DNA from: Pontederia crassipes
Lineage: Eukaryota > Streptophyta > Magnoliopsida > Commelinales > Pontederiaceae
Reading direction: 5' to 3'
DNA: 64,000 bases
Assembly: GCA_030549335.1 (NCBI GenBank)
Contig: JAUKPH010000018.1
Location: 5,704,001-5,768,000, forward strand
In this document: positions 50,869 to 63,883 of the stretch, one piece after another
Position numbering within the stretch: the first letter of the stretch is position 1
How the letters are laid out: each line of letters starts with the position of its first letter
Program-made: the position numbers and the translations under genes
Notes under the pieces: model-generated
What the model saw: the letters and a program-made list of their open reading frames with translations, nothing else
What the model was told of the DNA's origin: nothing
Databases searched by the model: none

Positions 50869-52789
50869 GCTCCTTACTCTAAGACTCTAATCCCCGAGAG
50901 CGTTATCTTTGATTGTAACGGTTCAACTTCGGTTTGAAATAGAGTTAAAGTTCTAAAGATCTATCTCCTCTTAGGACACCCAATGGTTGTAATAAGTATA
51001 TATAACTTATAGCTTTGAACCCAACTCTAAGACTCCAATCCCCAAGAGCGTTATCTTTGATTGTAACGATTCAACTTCGGATTGAAATATAATTAAAGTT
51101 CTATAGATCTATCACCTCTTAGGGCACCCAAAGGTTGTAATAAGTATCTATAACTTATAGCTTTGCACCTTACTCTAAGACTCTAATCCCCAAGAGCGTT
51201 ATCTTTGATTGTAACGGTTCAACTTAGGTTTGAAATAGAGTTAAAGTTCTAAAGATCTATCTCCTCTTAGGACACCCAAAGGTTGTAATAAGTATATATA
51301 ACTTATAGCTTTGAACCCAACTCTAAGACTCCAATCCCCAAGAGCGTTATCTTTGATTGTAACGATTCAACTTCGGATTGAAATATAATTAAAGTTCTAT
51401 AGATCTATCACCTCTTAGGACACCCAAAGGGTGTAATAAGTATCTATAACTTATAGCTTTGACCTCACTCTAAGACTCTAATCCCCAAGAGCGTTATCTT
51501 TTATTGTAACGGTTCAACTTCGGTTTGAAATAGAGTTAACGTTCTAAAGATTTATCACCTCTTAGGGCACCCAAGGTTGTAATAAGTATCTATAACTTAT
51601 AGCTTTTAACCCAACTCTATGACTCTAATCCCCAAGAGCGTTATCTTTGATTGTAACGGTTCAACTTCGGTTTGAAATAGAGTTAAAGTTCTAAGGATCT
51701 ATCTCCTCTTAGGACACCCAAAGGTTGTAATAAGTATCTATAACTTATAGCTTTGAACCCAACTCTAAGTCTCTAATCCCCAACAGTGTTATCTTTGATT
51801 GTAACGGTTCAACTTCGGATTGAAATAGAGTTAAAGTTCTAAAGATCTATCACCTCTTAGGACACCAAAAGGTTGTGATAAGTCTCTATAACTTATAGCA
51901 TTGAACCTAACTCTAAGACTCTAATCCCCAAGAGCGTTATCTTTGATTGTAACGGTTCAACTTCGATTTGAAATAGAGTTAAAGTTCTAAAGATCTATCT
52001 CCTCTTAGGACACCCAAAGGTTGTAATAAGTATATATAACTTATAGCTTTGAACCCAACTCTAAGACTCCAATCCCCAAGAGCGTTATCTTTGATTGTAA
52101 CGATTCAACTTCGGATTGAAATAGAATTAAAGTTCTAAAGATCTATCACCTCTTAGGACACCCAAAGGGTGTAATAAGTATCTATAACTTATAGCGTTGA
52201 CCTCACTCTAAGACTCTAATCCCCAAGAGCGTTATCTTTGATTGTAACGGTTCAACTTCGGATTGAAATAGAGTTAAAGTTCTAAAGATCTATCACCTCT
52301 TAGGGCACCCAAAGGTTGTAATAAGTATCTATAACTTATAGCTTTGAACCCAACTCTAAGACACTAATCCCCAAGAGCGTTATCTTTGATTGTAACGGTT
52401 CAACTTCGGTTTGAAATAGAGTTAAAGTTCTAAAGATCTATCACCTCTTAGGGCACCCAAAGGTTGTAATAAGTATCTATAACTTATAGCTTTGCACCAT
52501 ACTCAAAGACTCTAATCCCCAAGAGCGTTACCTTTGATTGTAGCGGTTCAACTTCGGTTTGAAATAGAGTTAAAGTTCTAAAGATATATCACCTCTTAGG
52601 GCACCCAAAGGTTGTAATAAGTATCTATAACTTATAGCTTTGCACCTTACTCTAAGACTCTAATCCCCAAGAGCGTTATCTTTGATTGTAACGGTTCAAC
52701 TTCGATTTGAAATAGAGTTAAAGTTCTAAATATCTATCTCCTCTTAGGACACCCAAATGTTGTAATAAGTATCTATAACTTATAGCTTT
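50869..52789 (+). repeat. 24-monomer HOR, copy 3, truncated after 13 monomers
   Basis: Starts with ctcctta and ccccgagag (50,895) and follows the copy 1 order through gtgataagtctc (51,877), gcgttgac, gacact, gttacc/tagcgg (52,527) and aaatatc. It then stops: at 52,790 a tctct monomer with ccccttaggtc replaces the expected actcc/ataatt monomer. In one site it keeps ggacac where copies 1 and 2 share ttaagacac, so copies 1 and 2 are closer to each other there. Confidence 0.85.
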
Positions 52790-55700
52790 GAACCCAACTC
52801 TAAGTCTCTAATCCCCAAGAGCGTTATCTTTGATTGTAACGGTTCAACTTCGGATTGAAATAGAGTTAAAGTTCTAAAGATCTATCACCCCTTAGGTCAC
52901 CCAAAGGTTGTTATAAGTATTTATAACTTATAGCTTTGAACCTAACTCTATGACTCTAATCCCCAAGAGCGTTATCTTTGATTGTAACGGTTCAACTTCG
53001 GTTTGAAATAGAGTTAAAGTTTTAAGGATCTATCTCCTCTTAGGACACCCAAAGGTTGTAATAAGTATCTATAACTTATAGCTTTGAACCCAACTCTAAG
53101 TCTCTAATCCCCAAGAGCGTTATCTTTGATTGTAACGGTTCAACTTCGGATTGAAATAGAGCTAAAGTTCTAAAGATCTATCACCTCTTAGGACACCCAA
53201 AGGTTGTAATAAGTATCTATAACTTATAGCTTTGAACCTAACTCTAAGACTCTAATCCCCAAGAGCGTTATCTTTGATTGTAACGGTTCAACTTCGGATT
53301 GAAATAGAGTTAAAGTTCTAAAGATCTATCACCTCTTAGGACACCCATAGGGTGTAATAAGTATCTATAACTTATAGCTTTGAACCCAACTCTAAGACTC
53401 TAATCCCCAAGAGCGTTATCTTTGATTGTAATGGTTCAACTTCGGTTTGAAATAGAGTTAACGTTCTAAAGATTTATCACCTCTTAGGGCACCCAAAGGT
53501 TGTAATAAGTATCTATAACTTATAGCTTTGAAACTAACTCTATGACTCCAATCCCCAAGAGCGTTATCTTTGGTTGTAACGGTTGAACTTCGGTTTGGAA
53601 TAGAGTTAAAGTTCTAAAGATCTATCTCCTCTTAGGACACCCAAAGGTTGTAATAAGTATTTATAACTTATAGCTTTGAACCCAACTCTAAGTCTCTAAT
53701 CCCCAAGAGTGTTATCTTTGATTGTAACGGTTCAACTTCGGATTGAAATAGAGTTAAAGTTCTAAAGATCTATCACCTCTTAGGACACCCAAAGGTTGTA
53801 ATAAGTATCTATAACTTATAGCTTTGAACCTAACTCTAAGACTCTAATCCCCAAGAGCGTTATCTTTGATTGTAACGGTTCAACTTCGGATTGAAATAGA
53901 GTTAAAGTTCTAAAGATCTATCACCTCTTAGGGCACCCAAAGGTTGTAATAAGTATCTGTAACTTATAGCTTTGAACCCAACTCTTAGACTCTAATCCCC
54001 AAGAGCGTTATCTTTGATTGTAACGATTCAACTTAGGATTGAAATAGAGTTAAAGTTCTAAAGATCTATCACCTCTTAGGACACCCAAAGGTTGTAATAA
54101 GTATCTATAACTTATAGCTTTGAACCTAACTTTAAGACTCTAATCCCCAAAAGCGCTATCTTTGATTGTGACGGTTCAACTTCGGATTGAAATAGAGTTA
54201 AAGTTCTAAAGATCTATCACCTCTTAGGGCACCCAAAGGTTGTAATACGTATCTATAACTTATAGCTTTGAACCCAACTCTAAGACTCTAATCCCCAGGA
54301 GCATTATCTTTGATTGTAACGGTTGAACTTCGGTTTGAAATAGAGTTAAAGTTCTAAAGATCTATCACCTCTTAGGGCACCCAAAGGTTGTAATAAGTAT
54401 CTATAACTTATAGCTTTGCACCTTACTCTAAGACTCTAATCCCCAAGAGCGTTATCTTTTATTGTAACGGTTCAACTTCGATTTGAAATAGAGTTAAAGT
54501 TCTAAAGATCTATCTCCTCTTACGACACCCGAAGGTTGTAATAAGTATCTATAACTTATAGCTTTGAACCCAACTCTAAGTCTCTAATCCCCAAGAGCGT
54601 TATCTTTGATTGTAACGGTTCAACTTCGGATTGAAATAGAGTTAAAGTTCTAAAGATCTATCACCCCTTAGGTCACCCAATGGTTGTTATAAGTATTTAT
54701 AACTTATAGCTTTGAACCTAACTCTATGACTCTAATCCCCAAGAGCGTTATCTTTGATTGTAACGGTTCAACTTCGGATTGAAATAGAGTTAAAGTTCTA
54801 AACATCTATCACCTCTTAGGACACCCAAAGGGTGTAATAAGTATCTATAACTTATAGCTTTGAACCTCACTCTAAGACTCTAATCCCCAAGAGCGTTATC
54901 TTTGATTGTAACGGTTCAACTTCGGTTTGAAATAGAGTTAACGTTCTAAAGATTTATCACCTCTTAGGGCACCCAAAGGTTGTAATAAGTATCTATAACT
55001 TATAGTTTTGAAACTAACTCTATGACTCCAATCCCCAAGAGCGTTATCTTTGGTTGTAACGGTTGAACTTCGGTTTGGAATAGAGTTAAAGTTCTAAAGA
55101 TCTATCTCCTCTTAGGACACCCAAAGGTTGTAATAAGTATTTATAACTTATAGCTTTAAACCCAACTCTAAGTCTCTAATCCCCAAGAGTGTTATCTTTG
55201 ATTGTAACGGTTCAACTTCGGATTGAAATAGAGTAAAGTTCTAAAGATCTATCACCTCTTAGGACACCCAAAGGTTGTAATAAGTATCTATAACTTATAG
55301 CTTTGAACCTAACTCTAAGACTCTAATCCCCAAGAGCGTTATCTTTGATTGTAACGGTTCAACTTCGGATTGAAATAGAGTTAAAGTTCTAAAGATCTAT
55401 CACCTCTTAGGGCACCCAAAGGTTGTAATAAGTATCTATAACTTATAGCTTTGAACCCAACTCTTAGACTCTAATCCCCAAGAGCGTTATCTTTGATTGT
55501 AACGGTTCAACTTCGGATTGAAATAGAGTTAAAGTTCTAAAGATCTATCACCTCTTAGGACACCCAAAGGTTGTAATAAGTATCTATAACTTATAGCTTT
55601 GAACCTAACTCTAAGACACTAATCCCCAAGAGCGTTATCTTTGATTGTAACGGTTCAACTTCGGTTTGAAATAGAGTTAAAGTTCTAAAGATCTATCTCC

Positions 55701-56488
55701 TCTTAGGACACCCAAAGGTTGTAATAAGTATATATAACTTATAGCTTTGAACCCAACTCTAAGACTCCAATCCCCAAGAGCGTTATCTTTGATTGTAACG
55801 GTTCAACTTCGGATTGAAATAGAGTTAAAGTTCTAAAGATCTATCACCTCTTAGGACACCCAAAGGGTGTAATAAGTATCTATAACTTATAGCTTTGAAC
55901 CTCACTCTAAGACTCTAATCCCCAAGAGCGTTATCTTTGATTGTAACGGTTCAACTTCGGTTTGAAATAGAGTTAACGTTCTAAAGATTTATCACCTCTT
56001 AGGGCACCCAAAGGTTGTAATAAGTATCTATAACTTATAGCTTTGAACCTAACTCTATGACTCCAATAACCAAGAGCGTTATCTTTGAATGTAAGGGTTC
56101 AACTTCGGTTTGAAATAGAGTTAAAGTTCTAAAGATCTATCTCCTCTTAGGACTCCCAAAGGTTGTAATAAGTATCTATAACTTATAGCTTTGAACCCAA
56201 CTCGAAGTCTCTAATCCCCAAGAGCGTTATCTTTGATTGTAACGGTTCAACTTCGGATTGAAATAGAGTTAAAGTTCTAAAGATCTATCACCTCTTAGGA
56301 CACCCAAAGGTTGTAATAAGTATCTATAACTTATAGCTTTGAACCTAACTCTAAGACTCTAATCCCCAAGAGCGTTATCTTTGATTGTAACGGTTCAACT
56401 TCGGATTGAAATAGAGTTAAAGTTCTAAAGATCTATCACCTCTTAGGGCACCCAAAGGTTGTAATAAGTATCTATAACTTATAGCTTT
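52790..56488 (+). repeat. Satellite segment with 10-monomer spacing (aaactaact/tttggaatag block)
   Basis: The monomers around 53,530 and 55,010 share gaaactaact, tggttgtaac, ggttgaac and tttggaatag, an unusual combination, exactly 1,480 bases (10 monomers) apart; the next monomers (tctct with gagtg and gtatttat before them) also match. The segment introduces the ccccttaggtc/gttataagtattt type (52,889; 54,664). Private changes are dense: gtgacgg (54,169), aaagcgctatc (54,150), cccgaagg (54,527), aataacc (56,067), gagtaaag deletion (55,234). Confidence 0.78.
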
Positions 56489-59295
56489 GAACCCAACTCT
56501 AAGTCTCTAATCCCCAAGAGCGTTATCTTTGATTGTAAAGGTTCAACTTCGGATTGAAATAGAGTTAAAGTTCTAAAGATCTATCACCCCTTAGGTCACC
56601 CAAAGGTTGATATAAGTATTTATAACTTATAGCTTTGAACCCAACTCTATGACTCTAATCCCCAAGAGCGTTATCTTTGATTGTAACGGTTCAACTTCGG
56701 TTTGAAATAGAGTTAAAGTTCTAATGATCTATCTCCTCTTAGGACACCCAAAGGTTGTAATAAGTATCTATAACTTATAGCTTTGAACCCAACTCTTGTC
56801 TCTAATCCCCAAGAGCGTTATCTTTGATTGTAACGGTTCAACTTCGGATTGAAATAGAGCTAAAGTTCTAAAGATCTATCACCTCTTAGGACACCCAAAG
56901 GTTGTAATAAGTATCTATAACTTATAGCTTTGAACCTAACTCTAAGACTCTAATCCCCAAGAGCGTTATCTTTGATTGTAACGGTTCAACTTCGGATTGA
57001 AATAGAGTTAAAGTTCTAAAGATCTATCACCTCTTAGGGCACCCAAAGGTTGTAATAAGTATCTATAACTTATAGCTTTGAACCCAACTCTAAGACACTA
57101 ATCCCCAAGAGCGTTATCTTTGATTGTAACGGTTCAACTTCGGTTTGAAATAGAGTTAATGTTCTAAAGATCTATCACCTCTTAGGGCACCCAAAGGTTG
57201 TAATAAGTATCTATAACTTATAGCTTTGCACCATACTCTAAGACTCTAATCCCCAAGAGCGTTATCTTTGATTGTAACGGTTCAACTTCGGTTTGAAATA
57301 GAGTTAAAGGTCTAAAGATCTATCTCCTCTTAGGTCACCCAAAGGTTGTAATCAGTATCTATAACTTATAGCTTTGAACCCAACTCTAAGAATCCAATCC
57401 CCAAGAGCGTTATCTTTGATTGTAACGGTTCAACTTCGGATTGAAATAGAGTTAAAGTTCTAAACATCTATCACCTCTTTGGACACCCAAAGGGTGTAAT
57501 AAGTATCTATAACTTATAGCTTTGAACCTCACTCTAAGACTCTAATCCCCAAGAGCGTTATCTTTGATTGTAACGGTTCAACTTCGGTTTGAAATAGAGT
57601 TAACGTTCAAAAGATTTATCACCTCTTAGGGCACCCAAAGGTTGTAATAAGTATCTATAACTTATAGCTTTGAACCTAACTCTATGACTCCAATCCCCAG
57701 GAGCGTTATCTTTGAATGTAACGGTTGAACTTCGGTATGAAATAGAGTTAAAGTTCTAAAGATCTATCACCTCTTAGGGCACCCAAAGGTTGTAATCAGT
57801 ATCTATAACTTATAGCTTTGCACCTTACTCTAAGACTCTAATCCCCAAGAGCGTTATCTTTGATTGTAACGGTTCAACTTCGGTTTGAAATAGAGTTAAA
57901 GTTCTAAAGATCTATCTCCTCTTAGGACACCCAAAGGTTGTAATAAGTATATATAACTTATAGCTTTGAACCCAACTCTAAGACTCCAATCCCCAAGAGC
58001 GTTATCTTTGATTGTAACGATTCAACTTCGGATTGAAATAGAATTAAAGTTCTAAAGATCTATCACCTCTTAGGACACCCAAAGGGTGAAAGTATCTATA
58101 ACTTATAGCTTTGACCTCACTCTAAGACTCTAATCCCCAAGAGCGTTATCTTTTATTGTAACGGTTCAACTTCGGTTTGAAATAGAGTTAACGTTCTAAA
58201 GATTTATCACCTCTTAGGGCACCCAAAGGTTGTAATAAGTATCTATAACTTATAGCTTTTAACCCAACTCTATGACTCTAATCCCCAAGAGCGTTATCTT
58301 TGATTGTAACGGTTCAACTTCGGTTTGAAATAGAGTTAAAGTTCTAAGGATCTATCTCCCCTTAGGACACCCAAAGGTTGTAATAAGTATCTATAACTTA
58401 TAGCTTTGAACCCAACTCTAAGTCTCTAATCCCCAACAGTGTTATCTTTGATTGTAACGGTTCAACTTCGGATTGAAATAGAGTTAAAGTTCTAAAGATC
58501 TATCACCTCTTAGGACACCAAAAGGTTGTAATAAGTCTCTATAACTTATAGCATTGAACCTAACTCTAAGACTCTAATCCCCAAGAGCGTTATCTTTGAT
58601 TGTAACGGTTCAACATCGATTTGAAATAGAGTTAAAGTTCTAAAGATCTATCTCCTCTTAGGACACCCAAAGGTTGTAATAAGTATCTATAACTTATAGC
58701 TTTGAACCCAACTCTAAGTCTCTAATCCCCAAGAGCGTCATCTTTGATTGTAACGGTTCAACTTCGGATTGAAATAGAGTTAAAGTTCTAAAGATCTATC
58801 ACCCCTTAGGTCACCCAAAGGTTGTTATAAGTATTTATAACTTATAGCTTTGAACCCAACTCTATGACTCTAATCCCCAAGAGCGTTATCTTTGATTGTA
58901 ACGGTTCAACTTCGGTTTGAAATAGAGTTAAAGTTCTAAGGATCTACCTCCTCTTAGGACACCCAAAGGTTGTAATAAGTATCTATAACTTATAGCTTTG
59001 AACCCAACTCTAAGTCTCTAATCCCCAAGAGCGTTATCTTTGATTGTAACGGTTCAACTTCGGATTGAAATAGAGCTAAAGTTCTAAAGATCTATCACCT
59101 CTTAGGACACCCAAAGGTTGTAATAAGAATCTATAACTTATAGCTTTGAACCTAACTCTAAGACTCTAATCCCCAAGAGCGTTATCTTTGATTGTAACGG
59201 TTCAACTTCGGTTTGAAATAGAGTTAAAGTTCTAAAGATCTATCACCTCTTAGGGCACCCAAAGGTTGTAATAAGTATCTATAACTTATAGCTTT
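56489..59295 (+). repeat. Satellite segment with 15- and 14-monomer recurrence of the ccccttaggtc block
   Basis: The trio tctct/ccccttaggtc, ctatgactct, then agctaaag starts at 56,489, 58,704 and 60,776, i.e. 15 monomers (less 5 bases) and then 14 monomers apart. Between them is an inserted run (57,820-58,703) of the cacctta/tatata, gaatt, tttgacctcac, aaggatc, aacagtg and cgatttg types that resembles the 24-mer domain. It contains a 3-base loss (gggtgaaagtatc, about 58,089) and the last tttgacctcac copy (58,113). Confidence 0.78.
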
Positions 59296-60627
59296 GCACC
59301 ATACTCTAACACTCTAATCCCCAGGAGCGTTATCTTTGATTGTAACGGTTCAACTTCGGTTTGAAATAGAGTTAAAGGTCTAAAGATCTATCTCCTCTTA
59401 GGTCACCCAAAGGTTGTAATCAGTATCTATAACTTATAGCTTTGAACCCAACTCTAAGAATCCAATCCCCAAGAGCGTTATCTTTGATTGTAACGGTTCA
59501 ACTTCGGATTGAAATAGAGTTAAAGTTCTAAACATCTATCACCTCTTTGGACACCCAAAGGGTGTAATAAGTATCTATAACTTATAGCTTTGAACCTCAC
59601 TCTAAGACTCTAATCCCCAAGAGCGTTATCTTTGATTGTAACGGTTCAACTTCGGTTTGAAATAGAGTTAACGTTCTAAAGATTTATCACCTCTTAGGGC
59701 ACCCAAAGGTTGTAATAAGTATCTATAACTTATAGCTTTGAACCTAACTCTATGACTCCAATCCCCAAGAGCGTTATCTTTGATTGTAACGGTTCAACTT
59801 CGGTTTGAAATAGAGTTAAAGTTCTAAAGATCTATCTCCTCTTAGGACACCCAAAGGTTGTAATAAGTATCTATAACTTATAGCTTTGAACCCAACTCTA
59901 AGTCTCTAATCCCCAAGAGCGTTATCTTTGATTGAAACGGTTCAACTTCGGATTGAAATAGAGTTAAAGTTCTAAAGATCTATCACCTCTTAGGACACCC
60001 AAAGGTTGTAATAAGTATCTATAACTTATAGCTTTGAACCTAACTCTAAGACTCTAATCCCCAAGAGCGTTATCTTTGATTGTAACGGTTCAACTTCGGA
60101 TTGAAATAGAGTTAAAGTTCTAAATATCTATCACCTCTTAGGGCACCCAAAGGTTGTAATAAGTATCCATAACTTATAGCTTTGAACCCAACTCTTAGAC
60201 TCTAATCCCCAAGAGCGTTATCTTTGATTGTAACGGTTCTACTTCGGATTGAAATAGAGTTAAAGTTCTAAAGATCTATCACCTCTTAGGACACCCAAAG
60301 GTTGTAATAAGTATCTATAACTTATAGCTTGGAACCTAACTCTAAGACTCTAATCCCCAAGAGCGTTATCTTTGATTGTAACGGTTCAACTTCGGATTGA
60401 AATAGAGTTAAAGTTCTAAAGATCTATCACCTCTTAGGGCACCCAAAGGTTGTAATAAGTATCTATAACTTATAGCTTTGAACCCAACTCTAAGACACTA
60501 ATCCCCAAGAGCGTTATCTTTGATTGTAACGGTTCAACTTCGGTTTGAAATAGAGTTAATGTTCTAAAGATCTATCACCTCTTAGGGCACCCAAAGGTTG
60601 TAATAAGTATCTATAACTTATAGCTTT
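59296..60627 (+). repeat. 9-monomer HOR (1,332 bp), ancestral form of the terminal 8-mer
   Basis: Order: caccat (ccagg)/aaaggtc; gaatcc with aaacatc and ctttggac; cctcact/aacgttc; ctatgactcc/ggacac; tctct with gattgaaacgg; cctaact with aaatatc and tatccat; cttagac with ttctactt and cttggaac; cctaact; gacact with taatgttc. It contains the separate aacgttc and ctatgactcc monomers that are fused in the two units at 61,516 and 62,700. Confidence 0.85.
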
Positions 60628-61515
60628 GCACCTTACTCTAAGACTCTAATCCCCAAGAGCGTTATCTTTTATTTTAACGGTTCAACTTCGATTTGAAATA
60701 GAGTTAAAGTTCTAAAGATCTATCTCCTCTTAGGACACCCAAAGGTTGTAATAAGTATCTATAACTTATAGCTTTGAACCCAACTCTAAGTCTCTAATCC
60801 CCAAGAGCGTTATCTTTGATTGTAACGGTTCAACTTCGGATTGAAATAGAGTTAAAGTTCTAAAGATCTATCACCCCTTAGGTCACCCAAAGGTTGTTAT
60901 AAGTATTTATAACTTATAGCTTTGAACCCAACTCTATGACTCTAATCCCCAAGAGCGTTATCTTTGATTGTAACGGTTCAACTTCGGTTTGAAATAGAGT
61001 TAAAGTTCTAAGGATCTATCTCCTCTTAGGACACCCAAAGGTTGTAATAAGTATCTATAACTTATAGCTTTGAACCCAACTCTATGTCTCTAATCCCCAA
61101 GAGCGTTATCTTTGATTGTAACGGTTCAACTTCGGATTGAAATAGAGCTAAAGTTCTAAAGATCTATCACCTCTTAGGACACCCAAAGGTTGTAATAAGT
61201 ATCTATAACTTATAGCTTTGAACCTAACTCTAAGACTCTAATCCCCAAGAGCGTTATCTTTGATTGTAACGATTCAACTTCGGATTGAAATAGAGTTAAA
61301 GTTCTAAAGATCTATCACCTCTTAGGGCACCCAAAGGTTGTAATAAGTATCTATAACTTATAGCTTTGAACCCAACTCTAAGACACTAATCCCCAAGAGC
61401 GTTATCTTTGATTGTAACGGTTCAACTTCGGTTTGAAATAGAGTTAATGTTCAAAAGATCTATCACCTCTTAGGGCACCCAAAGGTTGTAATAAGTATCT
61501 ATAACTTATAGCTTT
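60628..61515 (+). repeat. Six-monomer link between the 9-mer and the 8-mers
   Basis: Types: cacctta with ttttattttaac and cgatttg; tctct with ccccttaggtc; ctatgactct/aaggatc; ctatgtctct with agctaaag; cctaact with aacgattc; gacact with taatgttcaaaag. The first type, with its double ttttatttt change, reappears at 63,884 (22 monomers later), which suggests the link itself is part of a larger 22-mer unit continuing beyond the window. Confidence 0.8.
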
Positions 61516-62699
61516 GCACCATACTCTAAGACTCTAATCCCCAAGAGCGTTATCTTTGATTGTAACGGTTCAACTTCGGTTTGAAATAGAGTTAAAGGTC
61601 TAAAGATCTATCTCCTCTTAGGTCACCCAAAGGTTGTAATCAGTATCTATAACTTATAGCTTTGAACCCAACTCTAAGAATCCAATCCCCAAGAGCGTTA
61701 TCTTTGATTGTAACGGTTCAACTTCGGATTGAAATAGAGTTAAAGTTCTAAACATCTATCACCTCTTTGGACACCCAAAGGGTGTAATAAGTATCTATAA
61801 CTTATAGCTTTGAACCTCACTCTAAGACTCTAATCCCCAAGAGCGTTATCTTTGATTGTAACGGTTCAACTTCGGTTTGAAATAGAGTTAAAGTTCTAAA
61901 GATCTATCTCCTCTTAGGACACCCAAAGGTTGTAATAAGTATCTATAACTTATAGCTTTGAACCCAACTCTAAGTCTCTAATCCCCAAGAGCGTTATCTT
62001 TGATTGAAACGGTTCAACTTCGGATTGAAATAGAGTTAAAGTTCTAAAGATCTATCACCTCTTAGGACACCCAAAGGTTGTAATAAGTATCTATAACTTA
62101 TAGCTTTGAACCTAACTCTAAGACTCTAATCCCCAAGAGCGTTATCTTTGATTGTAACGGTTCAACTTCGGATTGAAATAGAGTTAAAGTTCTAAATATC
62201 TATCACCTCTTAGGGCACCCAAAGGTTGTAATAAGTATCCATAACTTATAGCTTTGAACCCAACTCTTAGACTCTAATCCCCAAGAGCGTTATCTTTGAT
62301 TGTAACGGTTCTACTTCGGATTGAAATAGAGTTAAAGTTCTAAAGATCTATCACCTCTTAGGACACCCAAAGGTTGTAATAAGTATCTATAACTTATAGC
62401 TTGGAACCTAACTCTAAGACTCTAATCCCCAAGAGCGTTATCTTTGATTGTAACGGTTCAACTTCGGATTGAAATAGAGTTAAAGTTCTAAAGATCTATC
62501 ACCTCTTAGGGCACCCAAAGGTTGTAATAAGTATCTATAACTTATAGCTTTGAACCCAACTCTAAGACACTAATCCCCAAGAGCGTTATCTTTGATTGTA
62601 ACGGTTCAACTTCGGTTTGAAATAGAGTTAATGTTCTAAAGATCTATCACCTCTTAGGGCACCCAAAGGTTGTAATAAGTATCTATAACTTATAGCTTT
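61516..62699 (+). repeat. 8-monomer HOR (1,184 bp), copy 1
   Basis: Same order as the 9-mer at 59,296, except that monomers 3 and 4 are replaced by one hybrid at 61,812: junction cctcact from monomer 3 and gagttaaag/ctcc/ggacac end from monomer 4. A one-period deletion between them explains both the hybrid and the 1,332 to 1,184 shortening. Confidence 0.88.
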
Positions 62700-63883
62700 G
62701 CACCATACTCTAAGACTCTAATCCCCAAGAGCGTTATCTTTGATTGTAACGGTTCAACTTCGGTTTGAAATAGAGTTAAAGGTCTAAAGATCTATCTCCT
62801 CTTAGGTCACCCAAAGGTTGTAATCAGTATCTATAACTTATAGCTTTGAACCCAACTCTAAGAATCCAATCCCCAAGAGCGTTATCTTTGATTGTAACGG
62901 TTCAACTTCGGATTGAAATAGAGTTAAAGTTCTAAACATCTATCACCTCTTTGGACACCCAAAGGGTGTAATAAGTATCTATAACTTATAGCTTTGAACC
63001 TCACTCTAAGACTCTAATCCCCAAGAGCGTTATCTTTGATTGTAACGGTTCAACTTCGGTTTGAAATAGAGTTAAAGTTCTAAAGATCTATCTCCTCTTA
63101 GGACACCCAAAGGTTGTAATAAGTATCTATAACTTATAGCTTTGAACCCAACTCTAAGTCTCTAATCCCCAAGAGCGTTATCTTTGATTGAAACGGTTCA
63201 ACTTCGGATTGAAATAGAGTTAAAGTTCTAAAGATCTATCACCTCTTAGGACACCCAAAGGTTGTAATAAGTATCTATAACTTATAGCTTTGAACCTAAC
63301 TCTAAGACTCTAATCCCCAAGAGCGTTATCTTTGATTGTAACGGTTCAACTTCGGATTGAAATAGAGTTAAAGTTCTAAATATCTATCACCTCTTAGGGC
63401 ACCCAAAGGTTGTAATAAGTATCCATAACTTATAGCTTTGAACCCAACTCTTAGACTCTAATCCCCAAGAGCGTTATCTTTGATTGTAACGGTTCTACTT
63501 CGGATTGAAATAGAGTTAAAGTTCTAAAGATCTATCACCTCTTAGGACACCCAAAGGTTGTAATAAGTATCTATAACTTATAGCTTGGAACCTAACTCTA
63601 AGACTCTAATACCCAAGAGCGTTATCTTTGATTGTAACGGTTCAACTTCGGATTGAAATAGAGTTAAAGTTCTAAAGATCTATCACCTCTTAGGGCACCC
63701 AAAGGTTGTAATAAGTATCTATAACTTATAGCTTTGAACCCAACTCTAAGACACTAATCCCCAAGAGCGTTATCTTTGATTGTAACGGTTCAACTTCGGT
63801 TTGAAATAGAGTTAATGTTCTAAAGATCTATCACCTCTTAGGGCACCCAAAGGTTGTAATAAGTATCTATAACTTATAGCTTT
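62700..63883 (+). repeat. 8-monomer HOR (1,184 bp), copy 2
   Basis: Matches 61,516-62,699 at +1,184 through all rare markers: aaacatc, ctttggac, gattgaaacgg, tatccat, ttctactt, cttggaac, taatgttc. The only difference I found is aatacccaag at 63,610 versus aatccccaag. This is the youngest-looking duplication in the window. Confidence 0.88.
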
